64,000 nucleotides of DNA from an uncultured Christensenellaceae bacterium (GCA_910587455.1 CAJULK010000011.1:5304-69303), one strand, 5' to 3'. Positions 1 through 8,270 are shown, numbered from the stretch's first letter. Numbers and translations are program-made. The notes: a model not told the origin generated them from the sequence alone.

Positions 1-604
1 TATATTCGTCGCAATCGCGTTTTATTGATTTGATCCAATCGAAATCGCAAGTGCGCGCGTTTTTATAAGATTCGCCGCCGACGGAAACAAGCTCGATTTC
101 TCCGCTCGCGAGGTGTTTTTTCAAATCCACGTATTCGAGTATCGGCGCAACGAAAATACATTTATGTTTTGCTTCGAGATCGAGCAAATGCGGAAGCCGA
201 TCGTCCGCGGCGGCTTGATTTTCGCATGAAACGGCTATGCGCACATTGTCGTAATCTTGACCGAAGCGGTCGGGAAGAAGATGTGCCGCTCGCTCGATAC
301 GCTTTGTTGCTATCAGGAAAGTCACGTCCGGTCGACTTTTTATAATATTCCAGGCTTCGGCGCGCCATTCGTCCGCTTCTTCGATGAAAAAATCGGAAGT
401 AAAACAAGTCGCGATTTCGCTGCCTGGCGGAATTTTGTATTCTCCGTTTCGACTCTTTTTCAACGGAAGATCGAACGACGATTTTGACCGAGTCACAATA
501 CTCGCATCCCTGTCGCGCAAGCCGTCGAGATAGTATACAAAGCAGTTTTTACAGCCTGCGCTGCACTTGTGACACCCATGCCACGGATTCCAAATTTTTT
601 TCAT
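1..604 (-). CDS. DUF5131 (Gp37/Gp68-like) family protein, 3' end off the window
   Basis: The frame is open from an ATG at 604 to the left edge, about 201 codons. The N-terminus begins MKKIWNPWHGCHKCSAGCKNC, read here in parts: WNPWHGC, then C-x2-C-x4-GC-x2-C type cysteine spacing typical of the DUF5131 or phage Gp37/Gp68 family, whose members carry a radical-SAM-like cysteine cluster. Further conserved-looking stretches are TSDFF, FLIATKR, VSCENQ and FVAPILE. The biochemical function of the family is not settled. The start overlaps the stop of a 35-codon ORF (ATGA), so the two are probably one transcript driven by the minus-strand promoter at 733-761. The C-terminus is outside the window. Confidence 0.8.
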   Translation of the reverse strand, partial: MKKIWNPWHGCHKCSAGCKNCFVYYLDGLRDRDASIVTRSKSSFDLPLKKSRNGEYKIPPGSEIATCFTSDFFIEEADEWRAEAWNIIKSRPDVTFLIATKRIERAAHLLPDRFGQDYDNVRIAVSCENQAAADDRLPHLLDLEAKHKCIFVAPILEYVDLKKHLASGEIELVSVGGESYKNARTCDFDWIKSIKRDCDEY

Positions 605-708
605 ATCCGAGCGATGTTTGCGTGCGTGAAGATAGCGTATTCGTCTGCGCATGTAATGAATACGGTTTTTTGCTCAAATATAAATTCCGATATTTCGTCT
701 TTTGTCAT
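601..708 (-). CDS. small ORF (35 aa) coupled to the DUF5131 gene
   Basis: An ATG at 708 with GGAG a few bases upstream opens a 35-codon ORF (starts MTKDEISEFIFEQKTV, ends HANIARI) whose TGA overlaps the ATG of the DUF5131 gene. The consensus promoter at 733-761 ends shortly before it, so this is the first translated frame of that transcript. I do not recognise the product. It may be a real small protein, a decayed fragment of a longer one, or a leader whose translation opens the next ribosome site by coupling. Confidence 0.5.
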   Translation of the reverse strand: MTKDEISEFIFEQKTVFITCADEYAIFTHANIARI

Positions 709-732
709 GGTTGTGGTCTCCGAATATCGATT

Positions 733-761
733 ATTATAACGCAATCGCAATATACAGTCAA
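733..761 (-). promoter_or_regulatory. sigma-A promoter for the small ORF and DUF5131 gene
   Basis: On the minus strand TTGACT (756-761) is followed by a 17-base spacer and a perfect TATAAT (733-738). The predicted start lies about 20 bases before the ATG at 708. Confidence 0.8.
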
Positions 762-788
762 GTATTGCGAAAAGTTTATTGGCTGCCG

Positions 789-817
789 TTGACTTTTTCG
801 GCGCAATGCTGTATGTT
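789..817 (+). promoter_or_regulatory. candidate promoter of the mutarotase-like gene, leaderless
   Basis: TTGACT (789-794), a 17-base spacer and TATGTT (812-817) place the start at about 824, which is the A of the ATG. An overlapping TGT-TATAAC (814-822) could be an extended -10, but would start transcription inside the gene. No Shine-Dalgarno sequence precedes the ATG. It diverges from the promoter at 733-761. Confidence 0.5.
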
Positions 818-823
818 ATAACT

Positions 824-1690
824 ATGAAATACAGCATCGAAAAATTCGGTTTGCGTGTTGAAGCGGACTGTGTAGGCGCCGAACTTACAAGCGTGAAAGT
901 CGACGGCAAAGAAATGTTGTGGCAAAACGATAACGGCGGCTGGAGCGGTCATGCGCCGATACTGTTTCCCGTTTGCGGTAATTGTTCCGTAGTATCGGAC
1001 GGCAAAAATTACGGTATGTCGCCGCACGGCTTTGCAAAGTGCAGTACATTCGTGCTCGTCGATCGAGGAGACGATTTTCTGCGTTTCGAGTTGAAATCGG
1101 ACGCGAGCACGCGCAAATACTATCCGTTTGATTTTATATTGTCTACAGAATACAGAATAGCGAGCGAAACAAGCGCCGCTCGTACGCTTGAAATTAAATT
1201 CGAATTGTACAATAGCGATGAAAAATCATTGTATTTCGCGTACGGCGGGCATGAATCGTTTGCTCTCGATAAAGACTTGGATCGATATAAACTCATGTTC
1301 GAAACCGACGAGGACTTGATCCATCTTTGCCATGACGGTTTGGGGCGACTGACCGGCGAAAAGGTACGATTCGGTGTTCGGCGCGAACTGAATCTTCCGG
1401 AGCGTTATTTGTCGGAAGGAAAGACGCTTATATTTTCGGGCATTAAGTCGAGCAGTGTAGCGCTTGCAACGGAGGACGGTAAACCGATTGCGAGATCGGT
1501 ATTCGGTAATTTCGACAATCTTCTTCTTTGGCGACCCGACGGGGCGCGAATGATCTGTATAGAACCGTGGAGTAATCTGCCCGACGGGTATTCGGACGAA
1601 AGTAAAGAATTTTCGATTAAACACGGGGTGTTTGCGGTAGATCCGCGCTCGAAGGCAGAAATAGTGCGTTCGATAGAATATTATAAATAA
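824..1690 (+). CDS. aldose 1-epimerase (galactose mutarotase-like) family protein
   Basis: 288 aa. It should interconvert the alpha and beta anomers of a hexose, or act on a sugar phosphate, in the cytoplasm. Family marks are GAELTSVKVDGKEMLW near the N-terminus, PILFPVCGN, SPHGFAK with the conserved histidine, GGHESF, and a late CIEPWS holding the conserved glutamate. These match the LacX/YphB-type branch rather than GalM proper. The ATG at 824 is chosen because homologues begin just before the short beta strand seen here; upstream TTG starts add no conserved sequence. There is no ribosome site, so translation may be leaderless. Sugar specificity cannot be told. Confidence 0.8.
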   Translation: MKYSIEKFGLRVEADCVGAELTSVKVDGKEMLWQNDNGGWSGHAPILFPVCGNCSVVSDGKNYGMSPHGFAKCSTFVLVDRGDDFLRFELKSDASTRKYYPFDFILSTEYRIASETSAARTLEIKFELYNSDEKSLYFAYGGHESFALDKDLDRYKLMFETDEDLIHLCHDGLGRLTGEKVRFGVRRELNLPERYLSEGKTLIFSGIKSSSVALATEDGKPIARSVFGNFDNLLLWRPDGARMICIEPWSNLPDGYSDESKEFSIKHGVFAVDPRSKAEIVRSIEYYK

Positions 1691-1756
1691 TCGGATAAAT
1701 ATATCGTATTTCAAAGATAATAGATGTTTTTTTGTATAGTTATGTGATTGCGTATA

Positions 1757-1765
1757 TGTTATAAT
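1757..1765 (+). promoter_or_regulatory. extended -10 promoter of the NahK-like gene
   Basis: TGT directly before a perfect TATAAT (1760-1765) makes an extended -10; no good -35 is seen. A purine-rich AAGAGG ribosome site follows, 10 bases before the ATG at 1786. Confidence 0.65.
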
Positions 1766-1785
1766 GACAAAAAAAAGAGGTTATT

Positions 1786-2850
1786 ATGACAGAGGAAATC
1801 AAAAAAGCGTTTGAAATTGCCGAAAAGTTTAGGCTCGACGGCAAAGCGAAAGACATATGCAGATACGGATCGGGGCATATAAACACCACGTATCTTATTA
1901 CTACCGATAATAAGCGTTACATCTTGCAACTGATGAACGAAACGGTATTTCGAGATACCTACGGTCTTATGCGCAACATTTGCGCGGTGACCGATCATTT
2001 ACGCAAAAGCGGAACCGAAACTTTGACCGTCGTGCCTGCCTTGTCCGGCGAGTCGTATCTTCGTTGCGACGGGAATTGGCGCGTATACGAATTTATAGAG
2101 AACACGGTTACGTATCAGTCGGTGACGGATAAGAGCATATTCGGCAATGCCGGTGAAGCATTCGGAATGTTTCAGAACAAACTGTCCGATTTCGATGCTT
2201 CTGTTTTGACGGAAACCATTCCGCATTTTCACGATACGCCCAAGCGTTTTCGCGATTTTACCGCTTCGCTTTCGTCCGATAAAGCGAACCGCGCAAAATA
2301 CGCCGAACGCGAAGCGGATTTTTTGACGGCGCGGGCGGACACATACGGAAAGATCGCGTCGGCGCTCGATCGCGGAGAAATACCGCTTCGCGTGACGCAC
2401 AATGATACAAAGCTCAATAATATACTTATGGACGCAGTAACGGGCAAAGCGCGTGCAATAATCGATCTTGACACGGTTATGTCGGGAAGTCTGTTGTACG
2501 ACTTCGGCGATTCGATACGGTTCGGGGCGTCAACCGCCGCGGAAGACGAAAGAGATGTAAATAAAGTGCATTTCTCGATGCCGTTATTCGAATGTTTCGC
2601 TCAAGGTTTTCTCGGTGCCGTGTCGGGACGTATTACGGAATACGAAAAAGAATTGCTGCCGTATTCGTGTTATTTGATGACAGCGGAATGCGGTATGCGC
2701 TTTCTTGCCGATTATCTCGACGGAGACGTTTATTTCGCCGTTAAATATGCCGATCATAATTTGGTAAGAGCGCGCACGCAATTGAAGCTTGTCGGAGAAA
2801 TGGAAAGATGTTTAGGGACGATGGAGGAAACGGTGAAAAATTGTTTATAA
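1786..2850 (+). CDS. phosphotransferase (APH fold), N-acetylhexosamine kinase-like
   Basis: 354 aa. The fold is that of aminoglycoside phosphotransferases: an N-lobe with GSGHINTTYLI, a lysine-less hinge YEFIEN, the catalytic loop RVTHNDTKLNNIL and the metal-binding segment AIIDLDTVMSG. HNDTKLNN followed by IDLDT is the signature of the NahK/LnpB group, which phosphorylates N-acetylhexosamine or related sugars at C1, rather than of antibiotic kinases. The neighbours, a mutarotase-like protein and a GH13 glucosidase, agree with a role in sugar use. The exact substrate is inferred. Length fits the family (about 355 aa). Confidence 0.7.
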   Translation: MTEEIKKAFEIAEKFRLDGKAKDICRYGSGHINTTYLITTDNKRYILQLMNETVFRDTYGLMRNICAVTDHLRKSGTETLTVVPALSGESYLRCDGNWRVYEFIENTVTYQSVTDKSIFGNAGEAFGMFQNKLSDFDASVLTETIPHFHDTPKRFRDFTASLSSDKANRAKYAEREADFLTARADTYGKIASALDRGEIPLRVTHNDTKLNNILMDAVTGKARAIIDLDTVMSGSLLYDFGDSIRFGASTAAEDERDVNKVHFSMPLFECFAQGFLGAVSGRITEYEKELLPYSCYLMTAECGMRFLADYLDGDVYFAVKYADHNLVRARTQLKLVGEMERCLGTMEETVKNCL

Positions 2851-2892
2851 TTCGACACTGCAAAAGTTTCTCCGCAGTATGCGTCGATGAAA

Positions 2893-2921
2893 TTGACATG
2901 TCCGTTGGCGTGTGTTATAAT
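2893..2921 (+). promoter_or_regulatory. sigma-A promoter of the GH13 gene
   Basis: Perfect TTGACA (2893-2898), 17-base spacer, perfect TATAAT (2916-2921) with a TGT extended -10. This is one of the strongest looking promoters in the window. Confidence 0.85.
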
Positions 2922-2962
2922 CGTTTATAATACAATCGGACTTTATCCGAACGGAGAGTCAT

Positions 2963-4549
2963 ATGAACAAGAAATACCAGAACTGTCTCGATTTGATAGT
3001 TTATCAGATTTATCCGCGCAGTTTTGCGGACGGCAACGGCGACGGTATAGGCGATCTGCCGGGTATAACGAAGAAACTCGACTATCTTTCGTCGCTCGGA
3101 ATAAACGCCGTATGGTTGTCTCCGTGCTATAAAAGTCCAAATTGCGATAACGGTTACGATATCAGCGATTATCGTGATATTATGGACGAATTCGGTACGC
3201 TCGACGATTGGAAAAGAATGATCGCAGGTATGCATGAGCGGGGAATAAAGCTAATTATGGACTTTGTGGCAAACCATACGTCGAGCGAACACGAATGGTT
3301 TAAGCAAGCGCGGTCCAGTCGCGACAATCCGTTCCACGATTATTATATTTGGCGCGACGAGATTCCAAATGATTGGCAGTCGTGTTTTTTGGGCAGTGCG
3401 TGGGAGTACAACGAACCGACGGACGAATATTATCTTCACTCTTTTGCGGTCGGGCAGCCCGATCTTAATTGGGAAAACCCCAAAGTTCGCAAAGAGATGT
3501 GCGACGTTGTGGATTTTTGGGTCGATTTGGGCGTGGACGGATTCCGTTGCGACGTTCTCGATTTTATCGCCAAGGATTTCGAAAAAGGGCTTATGAATAA
3601 TGCCCCGCACTTGCACGAATATATTCGAGAATTGTTCGGCAGAGAAAAAGTCAAACATATATTCACCGTCGGCGAATGTTCGATGGGTGAGGATAAAATA
3701 GCGGATATATGCGGAGAGGATAGAAACGAACTTACTTGTATTTTCCAATTCGATCATTTCTCGTTCGGTAAAACGTTTGATAAGTTCGAAAAAGCGCCGT
3801 ATACTATAGATTCGATAAGAAATACTCTTGTCAAATGGCAGAATTTTACCGATGACAAAGGGCTTTTGTATACGCTTTTCACCGATAATCACGATAATGC
3901 GCACTATATATCTCGGCTCGGAAACGATAAAGAATACCGATACGAGTGCGCCACAATGTATGCGGCAATGTTCTACCTGTTGAAAGGCATACCGTTTGTT
4001 TATCAAGGACAGGAATACGGCGCGCCCGATCCGCATTATGACAGCATCGAAGATTTCGACGACGTCGAAACGCACAACTATTACAAAGCCAATAAGTCGG
4101 CTTTATCGCACGGAGAACTCTTGTCGCGCATCAACTTCGGAAGCCGCGATAACGTGCGTCGTCCAATGTGTTGGGATAATTCTAAGAACTACGGCTTTTC
4201 GTCCGCAGACAAAACATGGATAAAATTGCACTCGCGCGGGAGCGAAGTAAATCTCGACAGCGATCTCAAAAGCAAAAAGTCGGTTTACGAGTTTTATAAA
4301 AAGATATTGAAGTTGAGAAAAACATCAGACGCGGTGCGACGCGGAAAGTTTACCGATTTGACGCACGGCGACGGATATTTCGCATATACGCGCACGCTCG
4401 GCGACGAAACCGTTCTCGTGGTTTGCAATTTCGAAAAAACGTCGAACATAGCGGGACTTCCCGAATTCGATTATGTGCTGGGCAATTATGCGGAGCGCAA
4501 ACCGAACGGGGAATACGCGCCGTTCGAAACAGCCGTTTTCAAGTGCTGA
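2963..4549 (+). CDS. alpha-glucosidase, GH13 (oligo-1,6-glucosidase type)
   Basis: 528 aa. Cytoplasmic glycoside hydrolase family 13 enzyme; it starts without a signal peptide (LIVYQIYPRSFADGNGDGIGD). All conserved regions are present: DFVANHTS, GFRCDVLDF with the nucleophile at about D197, TVGECSMG with the acid/base at about E238, and FTDNHDN with the third carboxylate at about D311. The QIYPRSF start and the NHTS..HEWF segment are typical of oligo-1,6-glucosidase and related exo-alpha-glucosidases acting on isomaltose, malto-oligosaccharides, sucrose or trehalose 6-phosphate. It has its own strong promoter and its own terminator, so it is a one-gene unit. The precise substrate is unknown. 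Confidence 0.88.
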   Translation: MNKKYQNCLDLIVYQIYPRSFADGNGDGIGDLPGITKKLDYLSSLGINAVWLSPCYKSPNCDNGYDISDYRDIMDEFGTLDDWKRMIAGMHERGIKLIMDFVANHTSSEHEWFKQARSSRDNPFHDYYIWRDEIPNDWQSCFLGSAWEYNEPTDEYYLHSFAVGQPDLNWENPKVRKEMCDVVDFWVDLGVDGFRCDVLDFIAKDFEKGLMNNAPHLHEYIRELFGREKVKHIFTVGECSMGEDKIADICGEDRNELTCIFQFDHFSFGKTFDKFEKAPYTIDSIRNTLVKWQNFTDDKGLLYTLFTDNHDNAHYISRLGNDKEYRYECATMYAAMFYLLKGIPFVYQGQEYGAPDPHYDSIEDFDDVETHNYYKANKSALSHGELLSRINFGSRDNVRRPMCWDNSKNYGFSSADKTWIKLHSRGSEVNLDSDLKSKKSVYEFYKKILKLRKTSDAVRRGKFTDLTHGDGYFAYTRTLGDETVLVVCNFEKTSNIAGLPEFDYVLGNYAERKPNGEYAPFETAVFKC

Positions 4550-4570
4550 AACAACAGATCGATCGATTTG

Positions 4571-4598
4571 AGCTATGTCATATCGGCATAGCTTTTTT
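4571..4598 (+). terminator. intrinsic terminator after the GH13 gene
   Basis: AGCTATGTC (4571-4579) pairs with GGCATAGCT (4585-4593) with one G-U pair around a 5-base loop, and a six-base T run follows. Confidence 0.8.
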
Positions 4599-4623
4599 GA
4601 CTGTAAAAATAATTCGCTTCATG

Positions 4624-4654
4624 TGCAATAAAAAAGGTGGTCTATGTGTTTAAT
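4624..4654 (+). promoter_or_regulatory. ECF-type promoter of the sigma operon, probably autoregulated
   Basis: TGCAATAAAAA (from 4624) followed after 9 bases by ATGTGTTTAAT (4644-4654). The same two blocks with the same spacing occur at 6653-6683 before the lipoprotein gene and I noticed them nowhere else here. Read as TGCAAT-N17-TGTTTA they have the -35/-10 spacing of an ECF promoter. Confidence 0.65.
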
Positions 4655-4669
4655 AGATTAAGGAACAGT

Positions 4670-4738
4670 ATGGAAACGTTAAGCGTCGAAGAACAAAGGA
4701 GCAGTCGGGCAGACTCGCAAGGAGCAAGCAATGAATAA
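4670..4738 (+). CDS. possible 22-codon leader peptide before the ECF sigma gene
   Basis: ATG at 4670 with AAGGAA just upstream opens a 22-codon frame (METLSVEEQRSS...) whose TAA lies 8 bases inside the sigma gene. It lies between the ECF-type promoter and the sigma start and could couple translation. It may also be a chance frame: there is no homology argument. Confidence 0.3.
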   Translation: METLSVEEQRSSRADSQGASNE

Positions 4739-5261
4739 GCGTGAAATCGACATTGCTCTTGAACATATAGCACGAGGCGATAATATCGCGTTCGAACGGT
4801 TATACATAGAGACAAGACGCGGAGTTTGTGCCTTTATGTTTTCGTATTTCAATAACCGTGCCGATTGCGAAGACGCTATGCAGACCGTTTACTTGAAAGT
4901 AAAGCAAAATATAGGACAATACAAAATCGGAAGCAACGGGCTGGCTTGGATTTTGCAAATAGCCAAAAACACCGCGCTCAACGAACTGCGCGCGAACGCG
5001 AATTACGAAAAGCGAAAACAAAATACCGACAATTTTTACGAATATACCAATGACGATCGCGAAAGGAAAGATATTCTCATTACGGTCATGAAACGCGTAT
5101 TGGACGAAGACGAGCAGCGAATAATCGTACTTCACGTTGTGTGGGGCTATAAGCACAAAGAAATAGCAAAAATATTGAAATGTCCCGTAGGAACTGTGAC
5201 ATCGAAATATAAGCGTGCCGCAGATAAATTAAAATCGGCATGGAAGGAGGAACAGTTATGA
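4731..5261 (+). CDS. ECF-type RNA polymerase sigma factor
   Basis: 176 aa, the usual ECF length. Region 2 spans roughly residues 10-90 (ARGDNIAFERLY, then FNNRADCEDAMQTVYLKV) and region 4 roughly residues 115-172 (DEDEQRIIVLHVVWGYKHKE, then IAKILKCPVGTVTSKYKRA, the helix-turn-helix). There is no extra C-terminal sensor domain. AAGGAG stands 5 bases before the ATG. The stop overlaps the start of the anti-sigma gene by ATGA, which is usual for a sigma/anti-sigma pair. The promoter motif at 4624 recurs upstream of the lipoprotein gene, so the sigma factor probably drives both. The signal is unknown; the partner's outer domain suggests the cell envelope. Confidence 0.9.
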   Translation: MNKREIDIALEHIARGDNIAFERLYIETRRGVCAFMFSYFNNRADCEDAMQTVYLKVKQNIGQYKIGSNGLAWILQIAKNTALNELRANANYEKRKQNTDNFYEYTNDDRERKDILITVMKRVLDEDEQRIIVLHVVWGYKHKEIAKILKCPVGTVTSKYKRAADKLKSAWKEEQL

Positions 5262-6637
5262 AATCTTGGAAAAAACAGTTGAAAGACGAATTTGACGCGG
5301 CTGTTCCTGCGCTCAAAGACGAAGTTAGGAACGCCCCCATTGTAACGGCACGGGAAGATGCGGCGGATTTTCGTAACGGCAGCGTTCTCGTAAAGCGAAA
5401 AATCGGCATATGGACTTCCTGCGGAGTCGTTGCGATAATTGTTGTCGTAATAGCTTTCTTGGGAATATTCGGCGTGTTTACTGCGAAGCCTGTATTTAAC
5501 CGCTACGTATTCTCGCTCGAAATAAATCCCGCCGTATCATTTGTAACGGATATAGATGGCAACGTAAAGAGCGTAAGGGCATTGAACGAGGACGCAGACG
5601 TTATACTGTGCGATGAAAATACGTTAAGCAAACTTATAAACGCCCCGCTGTCGGAAGCGGTTGTAGTTTATACCGACTGTGCCGCAAGATTGGGCTATCT
5701 CGATTTGACATTGACTCAAAATGCCGTACGGCTTTCAAGCAGTTCGGACACGGATAAAAACTTGCTTTCCGCAACTTCCGACAGTTTGCAAAGCTACTTT
5801 AAGAGAAACGGAATTTATGCGGTTGTGATAGAAGATGCTGTATCGCTACGGGAGCTAAGCGGGCGTATCGGAATATCCGGTGCGGGTACGCTGTCCGAAC
5901 TGACGGATAAAGTCGAAAGTCTTTCCGTACGTTACGGCGAACGGAATATCGGTAGTTCAGATGAAGATCAACTGAAAAACTTATATGAAACGTATGTGGT
6001 CGGTACGCAACTTTTTGACTTAGTACAGGACGAACTGCTTGATAACGTAAACGATATTATGCGCAATGCCAAAATGCTTTCGCAAATGGGGATATGCAGT
6101 TACAATATAATGATGCATAAGGATAATCCATTTAATCCTTTTCCGTTTGATTATTGGACGATAAAGAAATATCCCAACGCGCAATACGGTGCGGAATTCG
6201 CTGCGTTGATGAATGAAATGGAAGATTTGCTTTCGGAATATGAAAGTGCGTTCGGGGTGTCTATCGAAAGTTTAACCGATCTGACTTCGGCAGCCGACGC
6301 GTACTCGCCCGTTTCGGGTATCGATTTTAAGGATTTATTCCAAACGCTTACGGCAAGCGATTTTCTTGCGTCCGCCGAAAACTATGTAGGCATGCTTAAA
6401 AATATCGGAAGCGACGTCGCTACACTTGAAGCATTGTTGAACGCGCCTGAAACTTCGGAAGAATATGCAGAACAACTCAAAACGGCGCTCGGTACAATGT
6501 TCGATTATAGGTCGGAACGCTATTTCGATATTTACGAAACGCAAAGAGAACAGATTACTCAAACCGATTACGATAATTTCATAAACAAAATCGTGGAAGA
6601 TTACGGTTCGCTCGAAAATTTTTGGAATAAAATATAA
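5258..6637 (+). CDS. membrane anti-sigma factor with RsgI-type extracytoplasmic domain
   Basis: 459 aa from the ATG at 5258, which overlaps the sigma stop (ATGA) and has AAGGAGG 7 bases upstream. Residues 1-48 are cytoplasmic and charged, a single membrane segment follows (about 50-72, rich in V, I and A), then an outer domain opening RYVFSLEINPAVSFVTDIDG, and KSVRALNEDADVIL. This matches the RsgI periplasmic domain (S-L-D/E-I-N-P, then A-L-N-E-D). In RsgI proteins the Asn-Pro bond of that motif cleaves itself, and the stump is then processed to release sigma; whether that happens here is inference. RsgI normally pairs with SigI, so pairing with an ECF sigma is notable. The C-terminal ~270 residues are mostly helical and unrecognised. 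Confidence 0.75.
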   Translation: MKSWKKQLKDEFDAAVPALKDEVRNAPIVTAREDAADFRNGSVLVKRKIGIWTSCGVVAIIVVVIAFLGIFGVFTAKPVFNRYVFSLEINPAVSFVTDIDGNVKSVRALNEDADVILCDENTLSKLINAPLSEAVVVYTDCAARLGYLDLTLTQNAVRLSSSSDTDKNLLSATSDSLQSYFKRNGIYAVVIEDAVSLRELSGRIGISGAGTLSELTDKVESLSVRYGERNIGSSDEDQLKNLYETYVVGTQLFDLVQDELLDNVNDIMRNAKMLSQMGICSYNIMMHKDNPFNPFPFDYWTIKKYPNAQYGAEFAALMNEMEDLLSEYESAFGVSIESLTDLTSAADAYSPVSGIDFKDLFQTLTASDFLASAENYVGMLKNIGSDVATLEALLNAPETSEEYAEQLKTALGTMFDYRSERYFDIYETQREQITQTDYDNFINKIVEDYGSLENFWNKI

Positions 6638-6652
6638 AAATTTTGTAATTGT

Positions 6653-6683
6653 TGCAATAAAAACATTCTGCCATGTGTTTAAT
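6653..6683 (+). promoter_or_regulatory. second copy of the ECF-type promoter, before the lipoprotein gene
   Basis: TGCAATAAAAA (from 6653), 9 bases, ATGTGTTTAAT (6673-6683): identical blocks and identical spacing to 4624-4654, while the bases between them differ. The site lies just after the anti-sigma stop. Confidence 0.65.
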
Positions 6684-6732
6684 GGTTAAAAGCAGATAAA
6701 AATCCAACTGCTGAAACGGAGGTTTTAATTTT

Positions 6733-8247
6733 ATGAAGAAAAAGTTTGTGGCAATTGCCTTATCTGCAGTGCTTGCTGGGTCTATGTGCGCCCTTACGGC
6801 TTGCGATTTCGGCGGAACGGACAAAGCGGAAAAACAGGCATATGTCAGTCTTGACATAAACCCCGCTATCGAACTCATCGTCGATAAGGACAGCAACGTT
6901 ATAAGCGTTCGCGGAGAGAACGAGGACGGGCAAGTGCTTTTGTACGAAGAAACGGGAATTAAGGGAGAAAAAATCGACGCCGCCATTAACAAAATTACCG
7001 ACTTGGCTGTTAAGTACGGGTATCTCGACGAAGATAACAAAGTAGTCGATACGCTCGTAACGTCGGGCGACAATGCTTTCGCTACGGAAATTTTAAGCAA
7101 AGTCAATACTTCGGTTACGGCTACAGCCGCTAACTTGGGACTGACAGTTGCCACCGACGGCGAGGGGGCATATTCACTTCTTCGTAAAATGGACGAAGTT
7201 AAAAAGCGGTTTCCCAACAATAAAGCCATTCGGAATATGTCGGTATCGAAATTCAAACTTGCGCTTTCTGTATCGGAAACGGGCGAAATATCGCTTGATG
7301 CGGCTGCCGCGCTTGACGACGCCAAACTGATCGAAATGCTGAGAGAAGCAAGCCCGCAAATAGAAGAATTTGCAACCGCTGCTTATATGGAAACAAAAAC
7401 AAAAGCCCTTGCAATTTACGAACAGGCAACCGAACTCGCATGCAATGCGGTTTATACGCAGTATTATCTCGAAAAAATGCTTTCACACCCGTTGACGGCT
7501 TACTACGGCGGCGTATATCAAATGTATGCTTCGGCGGCAAAAGGATTTGACGTTATCTGCGACGTTGCCGAGCTTGCGGCAAATGTAAGCAACTATCCGC
7601 TTAACGAAGCGCAGATAAACGCGGTCGTTACCGCGCTCGGTATGGAATCTGCGGACGCACTTAAAAATTCCAATGGTGAAATTACGATTGACAGCATAGA
7701 GGCTTATGCGGATAAACTGTTTAAGAATACTCCGGCGTCGGAAGCGGTCGAGCAAATGAAGTCGGATTTGACAAAAGCCCTTGCGCAAGCGGAGTCGGTT
7801 GTCAAAGAGAAAGTCAACGAAATGGCCAAAGAATATAAACCGCAAATCGAAAACGCGGTGACGAATGCGCGACAGATACTTTCGTCCGTCGAAAGTATGA
7901 TGAGCATTTTGCCGGAATCAGTCAAAACAGTAATTAACGAAGCTTCCGCAGATTTGAAAGATATTTTAGCGGAAGTCGAAACAGTTCTCAAAAGAGAAAC
8001 TATCGAAGTCTGTGAATTGAGAAGTTTTGCAAACCGTCTCGATAAAAAGGCAGGCGAATATCTGAATAAGATACAAGCCGATCTGACGGAAGCCGAACTT
8101 GCGGAAATCGAAACGAGAAAAACGGCGGTTGTCAACAAAATGTCCGAGCAGAAACAAGCGCTCGAAAAAGCGCTGGACGATGCTGCAAAGGCGGCAAAAG
8201 ATTATCTTTCCGAACTAAAAGAAGCAAGAAAGAACGCAAGCAAGTAA
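6733..8247 (+). CDS. lipoprotein with RsgI-type domain and long helical C-terminus
   Basis: 504 aa. A signal peptide ends in a lipobox (CALTAC, about C23), so the mature protein should be anchored outside the membrane. Right after it comes YVSLDINPAIELIVDKDS and SVRGENEDGQVLL, the same RsgI-type motif as in the upstream anti-sigma, including the Asn-Pro pair. Residues from about 210 onward look helical, and 330-500 is a long Ala/Glu/Lys-rich coiled-coil-like tail. It has no cytoplasmic part and cannot bind sigma itself. A shared ECF promoter suggests it is a regulon member that feeds back on the anti-sigma or senses the same envelope ligand. GGAGG precedes the ATG. A strong terminator follows. 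Confidence 0.7.
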   Translation: MKKKFVAIALSAVLAGSMCALTACDFGGTDKAEKQAYVSLDINPAIELIVDKDSNVISVRGENEDGQVLLYEETGIKGEKIDAAINKITDLAVKYGYLDEDNKVVDTLVTSGDNAFATEILSKVNTSVTATAANLGLTVATDGEGAYSLLRKMDEVKKRFPNNKAIRNMSVSKFKLALSVSETGEISLDAAAALDDAKLIEMLREASPQIEEFATAAYMETKTKALAIYEQATELACNAVYTQYYLEKMLSHPLTAYYGGVYQMYASAAKGFDVICDVAELAANVSNYPLNEAQINAVVTALGMESADALKNSNGEITIDSIEAYADKLFKNTPASEAVEQMKSDLTKALAQAESVVKEKVNEMAKEYKPQIENAVTNARQILSSVESMMSILPESVKTVINEASADLKDILAEVETVLKRETIEVCELRSFANRLDKKAGEYLNKIQADLTEAELAEIETRKTAVVNKMSEQKQALEKALDDAAKAAKDYLSELKEARKNASK

Positions 8248-8270
8248 ATAATAAATAATCCATAATCAAG

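Noticed and set aside
779..823. TTG 779 as start of the mutarotase-like gene
   Set aside because: The added residues match no family sequence and the TTG lies upstream of the candidate -35 box.
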